Below are positions 63,105 to 64,000 of a DNA stretch of 64,000 nucleotides, in pieces. The notes under the pieces are model-generated. The model was not told the DNA's origin and ran no database searches. It was given only the letters and a program-made list of their open reading frames with translations. The position numbers and the translations under genes are program-made. Source of the DNA: Pseudomonas sp. PDM05 (GTDB lineage: Bacteria; Pseudomonadota; Gammaproteobacteria; Pseudomonadales; Pseudomonadaceae); assembly GCF_014851685.1 (NCBI RefSeq), contig NZ_JACVAC010000002.1, forward strand, positions 1 through 64,000, given 5' to 3'. Each line of letters starts with the position of its first letter. Positions within the stretch are counted from its first letter, which is position 1.

Positions 63105-63238
63105 AAAAAAAAGGGGCGGTATGACCCGCCCACATTTTTTCCCTAGTCCCTGTATTCCTTTTCATCATCCTGATGAATCGCATCCTGCGACATTCCTTCA
63201 AACCATCGTTCCTTGATGGCTGTGTCAATCCGTGGACA
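63105..63238 (-). ncRNA. rsmZ: RsmZ regulatory RNA
   Basis: The minus strand from about 63238 begins TGTCCACGGATTGACACAGC, close to the known start of Pseudomonas RsmZ. It then carries repeated GGA motifs (CAAGGAACG, GAAGGAATG, GCAGGATGC, TCAGGATGA, AAGGAATAC, AGGGACTAGGG). It ends with a GGGCGGGTCATACCGCCCC hairpin and T8 terminator, about 134 nt in all. A -10 TAAGAT lies at 63252-63247. RsmZ titrates RsmA/RsmE proteins away from target mRNAs. Position after fdxA is as in other pseudomonads. It is antisense-oriented to fdxA. Confidence 0.9.
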
Positions 63239-63410
63239 CGGGGCCGATCTTAAAGAGTTCCAAAGGAAGTTCAACGGCAACCCAGCCGCCGGCCGAGAGA
63301 TTTGCGCCTCAGAACAAAAGTAAATAATTGTTATTATTCAATAGGATAGAAAACAACCCGAGTGTTTCGAGACGCCCATGGCGGCTAAAAAAACCAAACA
63401 CTTACGAGAA

Positions 63411-63428
63411 AGTAAGTAATTGCTTACA
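63411..63428 (-). promoter_or_regulatory. GacA upstream activating sequence of rsmZ
   Basis: TGTAAG-CAATTA-CTTACT on the minus strand matches the TGTAAG-N6-CTTACA consensus but for the last base. It is centred about 180 bases before the RNA start, the usual distance for rsmZ. The interval is A+T-rich, as expected for IHF bending. Confidence 0.9.
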
Positions 63429-63481
63429 CGAGCAATTGCGTAAAAGCGTAACTGGCAGGCCTTGAGCGTTCTGCAAACATG

Positions 63482-63511
63482 AAAAAGCCCCGACACCGTC
63501 GAGGCTTTTCT
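63482..63511 (-). terminator. intrinsic terminator of apbC
   Basis: AAAAGCC(C)CGAC / GTCG(A)GGCTTTT stem with T5 on the minus strand, just after the apbC stop. Confidence 0.88.
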
Positions 63512-63523
63512 CCTTCACGTCGC

Positions 63524-64000
63524 TTAGTCGTCGCTGACGGTAATCGTCGGCATTGCCGGTGCAGCCGCTTCCTGCAGGACGATCCGCGCGCCTACGTGGC
63601 GGGCCAGTTCCTGATAAATCATGGCGATCTGGCTGTCAGGCTCGGCGACAACGGTAGGCTTGCCTCCGTCGGCCTGCTCACGAATCAGCATGGACAACGG
63701 CAACGAGGCCAGCAGTTCGACCCCGTACTGGGTGGCCAGCTTCTCGCCGCCGCCCTCGCCGAACAGATGCTCGGCGTGACCGCAGTTGGAGCAGATGTGC
63801 ACCGCCATGTTTTCCACGACGCCCAGCACCGGGATGTTGACCTTGCGGAACATCTCCACACCTTTTTTCGCGTCCAGCAGCGCCAGGTCCTGGGGCGTGG
63901 TGACGATCACAGAGCCGGCCACCGGGACTTTCTGCGCCAGGGTCAGCTGGATGTCGCCGGTGCCTGGCGGCATGTCGATCACCAGGTAATCCAGGTCGCC
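63524..64000 (-). CDS. apbC: iron-sulfur cluster carrier ATPase ApbC/Mrp (3' part)
   Basis: About 159 C-terminal codons; the gene continues beyond the window. The Mrp/NBP35 features are the Walker-B-like DYLVIDMPPGTGDIQLTLAQ and the cluster-binding pair CSNCGHAEHLFG (CxxC). It delivers Fe-S clusters to targets. In pseudomonads with rsmZ beside rpoS this position is held by rpoS, so the gene order differs here. Confidence 0.95.
   Translation of the reverse strand, partial: GDLDYLVIDMPPGTGDIQLTLAQKVPVAGSVIVTTPQDLALLDAKKGVEMFRKVNIPVLGVVENMAVHICSNCGHAEHLFGEGGGEKLATQYGVELLASLPLSMLIREQADGGKPTVVAEPDSQIAMIYQELARHVGARIVLQEAAAPAMPTITVSDD

Noticed and set aside
63034..63216. 60-codon rightward frame after fdxA
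   Set aside because: It begins in the fdxA terminator and runs antisense through rsmZ.

Overview
The window looks like the chromosome of a fluorescent Pseudomonas (P. fluorescens group, SBW25-like). The evidence is high GC, a complete wspABCDEFR chemosensory operon, the lysS-prfB-wsp and recX-recA-cinA-//-mutS-fdxA-rsmZ gene orders, Pseudomonas REP pairs (GTGGGAGCGGGCTTGCTCGCG type) in many intergenic gaps, and fpr/finR, erdR and spdH homologues. It contains no rRNA, no recognisable tRNA and no CRISPR array. Gene-order comparisons and family names are from memory, not from a search.

Layout. 0-6 kb: partial lipoprotein hydrolase, DUF1704 (MATCAP-like) metallopeptidase candidate, TetR regulator, lysS, and prfB with its programmed +1 frameshift. 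6-15 kb: a long palindromic element with a REP pair nested in it, then the Wsp surface-sensing system (receptor, two CheW-like couplers, methyltransferase, hybrid kinase, methylesterase, diguanylate cyclase), mostly joined by 4-bp ATGA overlaps. 15-26.5 kb: TerB-like protein, then a polyamine uptake and breakdown cluster (LysR regulator, two aminoaldehyde dehydrogenases, a YdcSTUV-type ABC importer, spermidine dehydrogenase). 26.5-46.5 kb: core genes including opgD, an autoregulated-looking TetR plus DUF418 pair, an Old Yellow Enzyme, kup, rimO, a GNAT, a degenerate pseudouridine synthase, trmO, fpr/finR, dgkA, erdR, tapT, a LOG protein, recX, recA with a LexA box, and cinA/pncC.

46.5-59.8 kb: a complete P2-like contractile tailocin (R-type bacteriocin) between cinA and mutS. 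It has holin, spike, baseplate, fibre, sheath, tube, frameshifted chaperone, tape measure, U, X, D and endolysin, but no capsid, terminase, portal or integrase. A LexA-like self-cleaving repressor is encoded beside it. I found five matching operators (ATGC-N6-GCAT, one of them degenerate). Three sit on the tailocin promoter, one lies between the repressor and a divergent small gene, and one covers the repressor start codon.

The least expected feature is the roughly 430-nt untranslated leader of the tailocin operon. Its RNA carries five CAAGGANG motifs spaced 21-23 nt apart, four of them as AAGGAN hexaloops on short stems, which is the recognition pattern of RsmA/CsrA. An intrinsic terminator follows before the first gene. 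Two more terminators stand between the fibre and sheath modules, so the operon probably depends on antitermination or read-through. The GacA-controlled rsmZ sRNA, with its upstream activating site, lies 4.6 kb away after fdxA. Together these suggest that tailocin production is joined both to the SOS response (recA, repressor cleavage) and to the Gac/Rsm post-transcriptional network. The sequence pattern is seen directly; the Rsm function is inferred.

59.9-64 kb: mutS, fdxA, rsmZ and the 3' part of apbC.
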